A DNA stretch of 64,000 nucleotides from Maniola hyperantus. Its lineage: Eukaryota; Arthropoda; Insecta; Lepidoptera; Nymphalidae. The translations under genes and the position numbers were made by a program. The stretch spans positions 4,774,001 to 4,838,000 of the forward strand of contig NC_048555.1 in the NCBI RefSeq assembly GCF_902806685.2. Reading direction: 5' to 3'. The notes under the pieces were generated by a model. It saw only the letters and a list, made by a program, of their open reading frames with translations, searched no databases and had not been told where the DNA came from. Of this stretch, positions 46,830-58,100 are shown in pieces; position 1 is the stretch's first letter, and every line of letters begins with the position of its first letter.

Positions 46830-47028
46830 GGTAAAATAACATAGGAAACAATTTCATCCTTCCCATTAAATTTATATAATTAAGTAATAAAAGATTGTAT
46901 TAAAACAGTTTGTTATTTCAAAAGTCCTTTATTAATATTGCTAACGCTTAAATTTCCTAGAGGTGGGTCCCGAGTTTGTAAACTTAAATCAGATGAGTCG
47001 TAGCCCAGTCAACTTTGGGAACCACTGA
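46830..47028. other. nothing recognised
   Basis: Unassigned sequence between the TA run and a Helitron. Confidence 0.3.
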
Positions 47029-47245
47029 TCTATACCTATATAGAAAAGAACTGAGTGATTGACTGACTGATCTATCAACGCACAGCTCAAACTACTGTAC
47101 GGATCGGGCTGAAATATGGCATGCAGATAGCTAATATGACGTAGACATCCGCCACGAAAGGATTTTTGAAAATTTAACCCCTAAGGGGGTATAATAGGGG
47201 TTTGAAATTTGTGTCCACGCGGACAAAGTCGCGAGCATAAGCTAG
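47029..47245 (+). mobile_element. Helitron-like element, family D, complete ends
   Basis: TCTATACCTATATAGAAAAG at the 5' end, the 3' end CCACGCGGACAAAGTCGCGA then GCATAAGCTAG, followed by T. Best copy of family D here. Confidence 0.85.
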
Positions 47246-48066
47246 TCCCTAATATTTCAATATTAAGACTTAAGAGGACTCTTTTTCGAGTACTGCCGAT
47301 ACACGCATTCTGGTGTGTCAAATTAACCATAAAAATTCATTCATTTCACATTATTGTACTTAATTTCATAGTTACTCAGATTCAAAATTTAATCGACTTA
47401 AATTGGTTAAATACAATTAATAAGAATCAAACTTCGTTTGTAAGGAGCGTCTTGGGAAAACTATTTAACACATATGCGTATACGCAGATTAGTATTAAAA
47501 TCTCTTATCGGTAGAAAAATGTGCCTGTTACTTACCGATAACGATACGACCTTGGATTTACGAACAACCTAAACACAATCACTCAAAACACACTCAAAAG
47601 TTAAATGCAGTTTATTAAAAAAATCACTCAGTAACTCAACGCGTCAAATACTTGTCTTAGGAAAAATCATAGTCGTACTTCCGTGATATGAAAGCGCAAT
47701 GCGTGTAGCTCCACCGGCAGCCACATAGCGACTAAACTCCCTGCCGCCCGCCCTACGTGGAAAATCTTCCGCCCAAATGAAAAATATTATTTTAATATTA
47801 GTTCATCCACTTAACACTTCGTTTGCTAAGGTACTTTGGTCCTTTTTATGGTTTATTAATGGCGAAGGAAATGATTATTTCACTCTTGATAAGTGCTCCC
47901 TTTTATAATCCTGGATAAACTTCGGTTGGACACGCGTAAAATGCTAGTAAAACTCTTTATTGCCATACCGTAAGAAAACACGTCTTTTGCATAGAGGACT
48001 GAATAAATAGATACCTTATACAGGATGGAAACGTTAAAATAATATGTGCGCTGGCTATATTTTTGC
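47246..48066. other. no gene recognised
   Basis: The frame 47209-47514 starts inside a Helitron and is not gene-like. The remainder is AT-rich. Confidence 0.3.
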
Positions 48067-48177
48067 TGCACTCATCCGTATTCGGTACGTATCCGTGATT
48101 CTTCGTAGTGACCGTCATACAAATACGTAATTCGATTCGTATTTTTTGACGGATCCGTTAAATTACGGATGAGTGCA
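48067..48177. mobile_element. MITE, ACTCATCCG family
   Basis: TGCACTCATCCGTA / TACGGATGAGTGCA ends, about 110 bp in all; relative of 7178-7320. Confidence 0.7.
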
Positions 48178-48300
48178 CAAAAGCCCTTTCACTATGCAAA
48201 TATCTATTCGTACGTCTGTTATCTGATGTTTCATTAAACATAAACGCGGCTACAAGTTCAATGGTCCTTCTTCCTTCACAACATCTATTCCTATGCTAAA

Positions 48301-48601
48301 CTAGTTTTTGCCCGCGATTTCTTTCACGTGTTAGGTAGAGATAGGATAAGGTGGGGAAGATCGAGGGGAGGTGGAGGGAGGTTGGGGAGTGGAGGAGGTT
48401 TTACGTTGTTATTAGTAATTGTGCATTACTTTTAGTTAATGTAATAAAGCAATACTATATTTACCAAAATCTAAAGTTAGGTTAGAACATAAATATTCAT
48501 ATGCCCGGCCTGATTAAAAAATTTAAATACTTATTAAAAAAATATCATAATATTCAATCCGCTTTTCCGGGCAGGACAACGTCTGTCGGGTCCGCTAGTT
48601 A
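48301..48601. mobile_element. Helitron-like chimera with CTAG at both ends
   Basis: The left side has CTAGTTTTTGCCCGCGATTT. The right side has CAGGACAACGTCTGTCGGGT then CCGCTAG. Both resemble Helitron 3' ends, facing opposite ways. Interpretation uncertain. Confidence 0.4.
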
Positions 48602-48778
48602 AGAAATAAAATCAAATCAAGATGTTATTTCAATACAATATCAAGGCCCGATAATTCGACTTGGTTCAAATATCAACAACGACATCTCTAAAATTTAATT
48701 CTTAGAAGAAGACAAAGTAAACAATTCTATAAAATAAACACGCTGAAAATAATAGGTAAGTATAAGTAAGGTCAAAGA

Positions 48779-48975
48779 ATTAGTTTGGCCATCCAAAGAG
48801 GTAATGCTGCCAGCATCTTGGGTACAATGGCTCGCTAGGGTGGTCTCGATGAGTTTTTAGATTAAATTTAATTTATTTTAGTTTTAATTTAATGTTGTTT
48901 TTTTAGATTTAAGTTTATTTAAGTAATAGAATAATTGTAATATCTACTTAATTAAAAGGTAATAAATTAAAAAAA
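48779..48975 (+). pseudogene. LINE 3' end, 5'-truncated
   Basis: SLAIQRGNAASILGTMAR in frame, then a stop, an A/T-rich 3' region and AAAAAA. Sister family to 46369-46795. Confidence 0.65.
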
Positions 48976-49289
48976 GTATAGGTAAGTAAGTATATAAATT
49001 ATATCTAGAATTGTTCTTCAGGTTATTGTCACTTTTGAATAGGTAACAGAGAAATATTCAGTTCAAAGAACCATACTCTCGAAATGAGCTTGCATCTGGA
49101 GTTTGCTTGAGATAATTATAATGATTCCGAATCCACATGAAACTCCACGGTATGAGTTTGAATTTGACTCTTAGATTTAAATACCTAGAAGCTAAGTATA
49201 TTTTAGGAAGCTGTAGGTACTATAAGAAACAGATTTGTAAGTTAACTACGAAAAGAAATATAGGTAGCAGATTTTCCTGACCCTACCCC
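48976..49289. other. nothing recognised
   Basis: AT-rich flank of the retroposed sequence. Confidence 0.3.
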
Positions 49290-49303
49290 ATGCCACCGAT
49301 CCT

Positions 49304-49966
49304 TTTTTTTCGTAAGGAAAATCCATCATGGATACTACCGAATAAAGACCTCACGAAGTTCCATCTCACCGCTGACGACAGAGCACAAGGGACCAACGAC
49401 GCCTCGTTATCCACCAGCAGAGGTCCGCCGTAGCAGACCCCACCACTGTGGCACTACGTACCCCCAAGCACCGATAGAGACATGCCGGGACCACACCACA
49501 CCAACCAACCCGAGGACCACACTGTGAGTGACGGACTGCACCCTGTCCATCATCCACAGTTCCTCCCGAGGGCCACCGGCCAGAGCTCGCGGAGAGGGCA
49601 ATTCCCTTTCCACGTTCCCCATCCTCAACATCTCCCTCGCCCGTCACCAAACTGGACAGGTGAGAAACCGGCGGGCCAGATAGTGATTGAATGGGTAATG
49701 AAACACTCATCACCAACCAAACAGCCACACCCTCCGCTCCTGGGGATATGCCCCATGGGTACGTGTACTGCGCCCTCTGCTCGGGACACTCGAAGGGACG
49801 CGCGGACAACACCCCCCTCCCTGCCAGGTTAATAAGCCGTGGCTAACAATATTCCATGAAGAGAAATTGTTAACCATGTTACCAGGGTGCACCGGCCCAA
49901 GCGCAGCTTTTCCCTTCGTAAGGGAGCCGCAATACTCATGCACACGGGGAGGTTAACTGGCTGGTG
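49304..49966 (-). mobile_element. retroposed GC-rich sequence with poly(A) and 14-bp target duplication
   Basis: Flanked by ATGCCACCGATCCT at 49290-49303 and 49967-49980. The left edge has a run of T (A-tail on the minus strand), so it was inserted by a LINE-type mechanism, minus orientation. It is about 660 bp and GC-rich, unlike its surroundings. Frames of 116 codons (plus) and 148 codons (minus) overlap, as expected of GC-rich DNA, and neither resembles a known protein to me. The right (5') end resembles a LINE 5' leader. It could be a non-autonomous LINE derivative or a processed transcript. Confidence 0.65.
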
Positions 49967-49990
49967 ATGCCACCGATCCTCGGTTAACCA

Positions 49991-50879
49991 CTAAGCTATT
50001 ACGGTATATACGGTATATAATTTTCAGTAGAATACCATATTGAGGGTTACAATATAATCTTACTGCTTCCATATAGCTTTCTATAGACCTTATTAGTATC
50101 ACATTCACATACATTGGCGCTTGAGTAAGGCACTATGTCGCAATTGCTTAGTACCGATTTAATCACTCCACGTGAATTCGGTGCTCACCTGAAAATCTCC
50201 ACCTTATTGCCTTCAGAATAAGGATTAATTTGGCGTGCTATTATACGTCCATATACGTTCATTCGTTGAAACGCGCTCTGCATGAATTAAAGGTGGTATT
50301 CCCCATGTGTCACGAAGATTTTGCAAGAAATGTCGAAGTCGAACATTTTATGCATCTTCAATTAGAGGAACGTGGCAAGGTGAAAATGGTTTAGACACTA
50401 TGACGTTAGGCAAGCAGATAGAAACAATACTAAAACTTTGGTCAGTGTCGTAAATAGGTGAGTAGGTATCTGACTGTGTAGCTGTGGTGCATAGATGATA
50501 AGATGGAGCGCGCTTGCCTAGAAGATGCCTATTCACTCTTGACTTGAGGGTACCTATATTATTGTAATTAAAGCGGAAACTGATGCTGGAAGGGTGGCCG
50601 CAGTCGGGTAAAAAACCTGTGTAGATTTCCTCCATTTCCAGAACTCTATCACTAAATAGTACCTACTTATCACAATTTGGTTAAGAAGATGGGCCTAGTT
50701 AAGAAGATCTAATAGACACACTTTCGCATATTTATAATTGTAAGTAGGTACTTAATACTGTTTTTTTTTTGTAATATTATCAAAAATTTCGCGCTCGCTT
50801 CGCTCGCTACTTTATTTTCGGTTGGTTGATGTCCATGATGATGCATCTTCGTCTGCAATCTGCATGTACCTATACTCTG
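49991..50879. other. no gene recognised
   Basis: The minus-strand frame 50635-50348 has no motif. A Helitron scrap (CACACTTTCGCATATTTATAA) is at about 50717. Confidence 0.3.
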
Positions 50880-51004
50880 TTTCCGGGATGCAAGCTATCT
50901 CTGAATAGTATCAATTAATTAGGTTTAAGAAGATGTGCCGTGAAAAGCTTGCGGATACCTAGATAGACAGACAGACACACTTTCGCATTTATAATATTAG
51001 TATG
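50880..51004 (-). mobile_element. Helitron-like fragment, 5' end
   Basis: The minus strand starts TCCATACTAATATTATAAAT then GCGAAAGTGTGTCTGTCTGT; truncated after GCTTGCATCCCGG. Confidence 0.7.
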
Positions 51005-52293
51005 GATAGTGAGTTCACAGCACCCTCTACTTTTCTCATAAAAGGTACCAACCGACCTACCTACCATAAGAATGCGAAACTAGCCAATAATGTTGTTTTC
51101 GAAAAAAGCAAATATTCAAAGTCTTTATATGGTTGTTTTTCATGGTTTCCCCAGGTTTCAATCAAATCAATCAAAATATTAGATTTTCAGTTTTTCTATA
51201 CTGACCCAACAGTTCCTGAAACCCAACTCAAAATGTCATTCACCCATCGAGATTTCTATTTTCCTCGTGCTGAAATACTAGTAGCGCCATCTGTTATGAT
51301 CCTACAACACCGCTTAGCCAGAGGCGGCGCTGCGGTCTGCGACACAAGCGAACGTTATGGTTTTTTATTAGTTCAAAGGAGTGTCAATAGATGACTGGAG
51401 TTGAATTGTGTTGTGGGTTTAGCCTCTTTTATGTAGATGTCTCTAGTCTACATTAAAATAATAATATTTTATCAATAGACCTTATTTCAAAATAAGGTCT
51501 TTCGATAAAATCTTTTGGACCTACTTAGGATCTAGCTCATATTAGCCTAGATCGCAAAAGTTTAAAAAAATACAAATAAAATAGAAGATAAAATCTAACG
51601 TACCTACTATACTGGTATCGGTCAAGATTTAATTAAAATACTTAATAAATAATTTTTCTTTGACACGCTCTCCTATAAAATTAGAATTTTTTCAAATTCA
51701 TTATGCGTTGGATCCAGAGATCTAATCGAGAATATTGGGGGGCTTCCAACATCGATGATTGGATCCATCTAGGTGAGCTCGCGCGACGGCAAGTGCGATC
51801 TGTATGGACAGCATCGTGACTCGTGATGCCGCGCGCGCCGCTATCGCGTACCTACCTACTGCAAAATCTACCTTTGAGAACCTGCCAGCCACAAAATAAT
51901 TGAATGTCTTCCTTATGGAGCCAAGATCAACAAAAAGGGTAGGAATAGTAAATGTAGGAAAAAAAAACCTGTTTGATATGTCATTATAATAATTATTATT
52001 TATTCATGTATATTATTTGAATACATCAAAACATTTTTGGTGTAAGACGAAAATCGTTAACGCATCCGGCCGTTGACTATGCAAAATAGTAGGCCAGGTT
52101 AGATTTTTTTAATGCTTAATAATTATTGTACATTATTAGGAATGTACTAAACTACCGCTACATAGCTCGAACATTTACGATCCTATAAATCGAATTGTAC
52201 AAATTAGGGTAAAGACAGATTGGAGCCATGTAAGGAACGAATGCAATGTAATATTATGGGCACCGGTGGAGGAAGACACTCTTAAGGCCTAGG
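51005..52293. other. no gene recognised; small hairpin
   Basis: A 130-codon frame at 51002-51394 starts inside the Helitron end and shows no family motif. A hairpin (AGACCTTATTT / AAATAAGGTCT, extended by ATTTTATC / GATAAAAT) lies at 51466-51513. Confidence 0.35.
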
Positions 52294-52602
52294 GCACACG
52301 CAATACTTTTAGCATCGGCGATCAGCGATTTACGACTGCGTCGATGCTTGCGTTTTGACAACTGTCTGCGTTCGATCCCTGTATTGAAATCGCGCGTTTT
52401 AGCGATGTTTTTGATGCCGCATTGCGTATTGATAACTTTCTACGTTCGATCGCTGTATTGTATAATTATAAAATCAACTTGATCGCTGCGACTGGAGATT
52501 GTAGGTACCTATGTGTGGGGAGTGGAGCGTTCAAAAGCGGCATCGAGCTTGCAAAAAGGATTTGGTAAATCGCCGATTACTGATGCTAAAAGTATCGTGT
52601 CT
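52294..52602. mobile_element. MITE, ~310 bp
   Basis: Inverted ends GCACACGCAATACTTTTAGC then ATCGGCGATCAGCGATTT, against AAATCGCCGATTACTGATGC then TAAAAGTATCGTGT. The interior has repeated GCGTTCGATC and GCGATTT words. Confidence 0.75.
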
Positions 52603-53122
52603 ACTGTCTGCTATTGCCTTCATGCGGAAAATAGCGTACAAATCCTACCTTTCCAAGCAAAAATGAACATCAGAGGTCGACATTGTATGAACTTGTATGG
52701 GACGCGTGGAATGGCGTTGCATTCGTTGGGTAGGTACGTGGAGCCAGTCTGTCTTGACCATTAACCATTAGAATTAAAACCATTAAATTAATCGTAAATT
52801 ATTAAAATCAGTCATTTACAAAGCATCTCATAATTTTACATTACACTACTCCTAAAGCTATGTCCGATTCGAATAAATTGGAGATATTTTTTCATTTATT
52901 TTGGATTTCGCTTATTGCACTTCTACAATACGATGCGCCACATCAAAATGACCATAGTAATTATAAATCTGAGAACATAAATATTTTTGATTCCTATTTA
53001 TAAAAAATAAAAAAGTTTGTATTCGCCGCTAAATATGTCTAGCGTCAACATAGACCGAGCGACAAATTTCAATCACATTCTTGAATACCTTTTCCATGGA
53101 TAATTATTTTAATATCCAATGT
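52603..53122. other. nothing recognised
   Basis: AT-rich. Confidence 0.3.
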
Positions 53123-53272
53123 GGCTAATGTGCACAATCTCTAAACTAAGCTAAAAGGACAGTTCTAAATATAATTGCTATCGGTTTCATAATGCTGAGA
53201 AAAGAGAAAAGGATAATAGTTTAGACCTATCAATTTAGTTTAGTTTAGAGGTAACGTAAAACATAATTAGCC
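53123..53272. mobile_element. MITE (GGCTAAT...AATCTCTAAA family)
   Basis: GGCTAATGTGCACAATCTCT then AAACTAAGCTAAA at the left; TTTAGTTTAGTTTAGAGG then AATTAGCC at the right. Sister of 61248-61404. Confidence 0.75.
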
Positions 53273-53279
53273 ACAATTA

Positions 53280-55031
53280 GGTAGTGACGGTCAAATTTGA
53301 TGCACAATTATTGAGCATCAAATCACATTTCGTCGCTTGGTGTGTGCTGACCTTTAGGCGTCTTATAATATTTGTAATTATACTTTACCTATTTTAAAAC
53401 CTAGATCTAAAGCTTATCTAGGGAAATGGCAATTGAAACTTCATATTAGTGCCACACCACAATTTTATTTTAAGTAGTGAGCTTTCCAAAATATTTCTTA
53501 CATTTTTTTTAGAATTATATAAAAAAATGTTGTCCATTACAAGATTTAAACTATGCAGAAAGCTATGATACAGGGTGTTCAGATATTTTTTAATTTATTT
53601 AAAAAATGCTTCCATTCAGGCTTCCCACACATTTTAAAAAATAATAAAGATATGTACCACACGATACAGCGGATATTCGAGATAGCTAAAAAGATCGAAA
53701 TTTTATATCTATTTTTCTAACAGACTACTTAATACATCTTTTATTTAGTGAAACATAAAAAACATGTAAAATAAACAAATTTTTTTCGCAACCGAAAACA
53801 ACTTTTGAAAGAACAGCGTTCTGGTTCAGAATTAAAAAAAACATAAGTACACGCTTCTTCGCTACTATTTGAGATAATATGAATTGGTTTAATATTAAAA
53901 TTTGAATAAACTATAAATACCTAAGCTGCAATACAATACTGACGAAGTCGTAGATGATCAAATATACACCGAGAACCATCTACTTATAGGTACACAAAAA
54001 TCACAAACATACAATGCGCTGTGCAACAACAATACTAAACCATTTACACGAGATATTTACAAAAATTTACATCAAAAAACCATATAAAAAACCTCACACG
54101 CCCCCCTACAGTTGTCGCTTACCAAAAATTATAAATAAGTAACATAACTATGTTAATAATACCAAAAACTATATGTACAGAAAATTGTCATTTGACCGTT
54201 ATTTATTTAAAATAATAATATACAAAGCATCCATTAAAGAACGAAACAATGTTATCCTAATTCACGCGCCAAATAAAATAATAAAACGATCGATTCATAA
54301 GTAATAATCTAATCTCTATAGCGCGTTTACTCTGTGCCGACTACTTACTTCTGTGTAAGCAAGAAAACAATAAATTAGTAAGCGTGCAAAAGAGACAAAC
54401 ATAAAGTCTCAATGGCAGATTAACCTTCAATTTGGCGCATAGAGTTTACAACATTAAAAGCTACGTTCGTTTCCCTGGGCAGTGACAAAAGTGAAATATT
54501 TCATACCAAAACGATTTTATTTTCTTTATTGGATGATCGGTATAAAAAACTCGAACTGAGTTTGATAAAATTTGGATAGGTACACATTTAGTCCAAAACT
54601 TTTTAAAAATATATTATCATGCAAACATTGTTTCTTTCAAATATTGTGTCTTATTTAATTTACACAATACAGTAAATATCCTTAGGTTTTTCTAATAATG
54701 GCAGTCAGTAAAAATTGACAATGTGCAAAAATCAGTATTATCTTTCCACTTTTCACTACTTCAATAATTCATTGTAACAAGTAAAATTCCTACACTTAAA
54801 ATTTCCACTGACGTTATCTAACATCAAATTGATGATATATCGCAGATAAAATCAACCGAAGATAAAATTAGTGGCAAGTGGCATTTTGCAGAATACCCAC
54901 ATTTTCTCTTCTAAAAATTTTAAAAATTAATCTTTTACCACTGGTTTAACATAAATCGAGCACTTTGGGACATAAACAGCGTACATATTCTATAATACAT
55001 GACCTTAACAAATAGATCAGGGTTGTAGAGC
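53280..55031 (-). other. probable retn 3' UTR and flank; end not determined
   Basis: About 1.75 kb downstream of the retn stop with none of the repeat families seen elsewhere. It is AT-rich and has several minus-strand AATAAA hexamers (for example 54540-54535 and 54207-54202). The lack of insertions beside a heavily invaded region fits selection on a long 3' UTR, but no single poly(A) site can be chosen from sequence alone. I see no other gene here. Confidence 0.5.
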
Positions 55032-55159
55032 TTAGGATACCATTTGCCGGTGGCTATTTTGACCGTTGCCATTTTGTGAGGGGAACAGAATTCCTTCATA
55101 CGTGACGCCGTTTAGTTCAATTGAAACTACGAGCTGCTGGTCGCCTGTGTTTGCGTCAC
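55032..55159 (-). CDS. retn: retn last coding exon: second REKLES block and stop
   Basis: 128 bp with acceptor TTTGTTACAG. The exon completes Gly from the previous exon, then encodes DANTGDQQLVVSIELNGVTY and EGILFPSQNGNGQNSHRQMV with a final Ser, followed by TAA at 55034-55032. The VSIELNGVxYxGxLF string is the C-terminal signature shared by ARID3 proteins. The 3' UTR follows leftward. Confidence 0.95.
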
Positions 55160-58100
55160 CTGTAACAAAATGAAAATAGGTTCGATTACAAGTCTAAAAA
55201 CAGCGTTTTACAATGAAGCGAAATCTTGATGAGCCTTTAAGCCCCATATGCTAGTTTATTTTTGCATAAGTTCATCGCCATTCCTACTTGAGTTTGATAA
55301 CATAAGCCATCTTTTCTGTAGAATCAGCTTTCTGAACCTTCTTGACATGTCATAAGTAGCACAGGAACATGAAATTATTTCATTAGTGGTACAGATACAT
55401 GAAATTATTTCATTTCATTCAATTGAACTCCAGAAAAGTAGTGCAAAGAGATCAAAGACTTTATGTACTACATTGGTTCTAGAGATTGATATTGATAAAA
55501 TTGCTCATAAAGCCTCATCAATAAGCCTATTAGATGATGACGATGATAGCCGAGTAAGTTTTCATATTGGTATTGATGAAATAACATTACGTAGAAAGCC
55601 TTTTGCAAGAGCTCATAGTATTGAATAATATTGGTTTTCGTACCACTTGCTCAAAAAAGTGACATTCAATGCCACAAAAAGCGTAGACAACAATAGTCAT
55701 TTTTAATCTGTTAAAAACAGGGAAAGAAAATTGTACTGAATTTCATTCATCCCCTAGGGAGAGAATGTGATTTAAATTTAGAATACTTAGGTACCGAAAT
55801 TTATACTGAACTTTTTATTTCTTTTTTATTTATTTATTCAGATACAAGATAGCCCTTGACTGCAATCTCACCTAATGGTAAGTGACGATGCAGTCTAAGG
55901 TGGGAGCGGGCTAACCTGGAAGGAGCCATACCCATAAACCATACACTTTTGGTTTCTACACGACATCATACCGGAACGCTAAATTGCTTGGCGGCACGGC
56001 TTTGCCGGTAGGGTGGTAACTAGCCACGACCGAGGCCTCCCACCAGACAGACAGACTACGACTACATCTGTGTTTTTTTTTTAAATTACCAACATAAAGA
56101 ATGTTTAACAAATCCAATTTAGACAGCAAAAACCACGAAGGTTTACACCATTGAGTTTGTATATAAAGCATTATACATCTTTTTGAAAAAGGAATAGGTA
56201 CGCATTTATTATGCAGTTATGATTATTAAATAAAATTACGAAAACCGACAAGGCCGTATGAGATTAATGCCTTTGCTTTTCCGACAAAAAAATATTAGTC
56301 TAGGAATTTGCCGCGTTTTATTTTGTTTATTTTAATTTATTTTTATAAATAAGTTAATGTTCTAAAAATACGTTTAATAAATGCTTATATCATATTATTA
56401 TTGTGTTAATTTTTTCGCAAATGGTACGAAAAGTAGAGTATTTACCTCGGTGATAAAGCTGTCTTAGTCTTGGGTGAACTTAAATCCTTCGTTACGCTCG
56501 CGATTTAAATCGTCACCCGCGATAGAAGACACTGCTTTATCCCCTTGGTTAATAATCTACTATTTAAGGTCCAATAGTAAAAGATTGTGCAAAAAGTTTT
56601 AATAATAATAAGCCTTATATTATTATGGTGATGATGTATCTAAAGAAGTAAATATTAATGGAAGAACAGATTGACATACCTACCTCTTATGGTTATTTTG
56701 AAGGCAATACTATGCATAAAAGATCTAGAGTTTAATACAGATGAAAATGTGTAGGAAGCCCTCTCAAAATGCTTGCTGTCAGAAATTCTGAGGATGACGA
56801 AATCTAAAGAAATATTAATGAAGGAATAGATAGTATATTATAGATTATAGATACATACCTCTTGTGGTAATTTTGAAGGCAGCTCCATTGACTCCGTTCG
56901 TGTTGCCATTGAGATGCGAGTGAGTGCGTGGGGAGGGCTCACGAGGCAGTTGCGGAGAAGGCGCGGGCGCAGGCGAGGGGGGACGCGGCGTGCGGCGCTT
57001 TGCAGGTGGGGGAGGGGAACGACATGCTTCCCTTTTACCACTTAGGCTTGAGTTTGGACTCTCGCTTAGATTTAATGCCTCACTGTAAAGAAGAAAAAAG
57101 GTCATGTCTTCTTCTTTCTATTTTTTATTTTCAGACCTATCTTTATTCGGAAATCTTTATTGGTTATAACCCAATCTCTACAAGATCCCTAAACTAAACG
57201 GTTCAATAAAACTAATAAACACAAGAAGCAAAATATAAGTTACCAAGTAGAAGCAAGTAAGTACCGTTGTGGCTCGAGTTCTGGTTGAGGACTATTGTTA
57301 TTGTTGTTGTATAAAGACCAGAGAGTGAGACGAGATACATCGATGGCTGATAGCGCTGCGTCACGAGGAGATACCATTGGAGCACTTGGTGGTGATTCCG
57401 AACCTACAACAAGAGAAAAATTGACAATAAATATTACAAGTTAAAATGGCCCTATACGACTACCTTGGCCGACACCTCATAATGTTCCTGTTTTCTGAAC
57501 ATTTGTCTAGAAAGTTCTTCCCTTAATCGATATTTCCAAACTAAAATTATAAATGCAAGAGTATGTGTGTTTTATACTTTAAATCATTTTATTTAAATTT
57601 AAATAATACCTATTATGTAAGCTGTATTTAATTATTATGGGTTTAAAGCTGACATCTATAAAGTTTAGTACTATGACTTTGCTCATAGGTACTTAATTTA
57701 CAGTTATAACGAGCCATATTAATGTCTCTGGCATAAACCTGTCTCGTTTCAACTATAGTTAAAGTCTGAGCAAAGTCAAAGTATGATCTATAGATTTCAC
57801 CCTTTAGGTGTATCCACTCATAGAAATACTTTTGTGGGTGCAGTTTTTGGAGTTCTATTACTAGAATTTAAAAATGTGCGGCTTCCATATAAAACATTTA
57901 AAAAATCCTTAGGAATGATTCAATGTACAAATTAAACAATGCCACTGTCATGACAATTAACAGGGTCACGACAGTTAGGTACCTAGTAACAAAACGTCCA
58001 GGCTTCAACGTCACTGGCACGTTGATACATTGGACGCAGGTAGCCCTAAAATAGCCCTATTTTTCTTTGGTTTTACGTCACCGTAGCCTTAAATTTGGCA

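Noticed and set aside
49366..49832. Overlapping 148-codon (minus) and 116-codon (plus) frames
   Set aside because: Long antisense frames are expected in GC-rich DNA; composition is low-complexity and I recognise no domain. Treated as part of the retroposed sequence.
51002..51394. 130-codon frame (plus)
   Set aside because: It begins inside a Helitron end, lacks recognisable motifs and ends in a repeat-like GC patch. No exon signals that link it to a gene.
53570..53835. Possible P-like element with ACAGGGTGTTCAG and AGCGTTCTGGTTCAG
   Set aside because: The words resemble the 5108 TIR, but the order and the rest of the repeat do not match.
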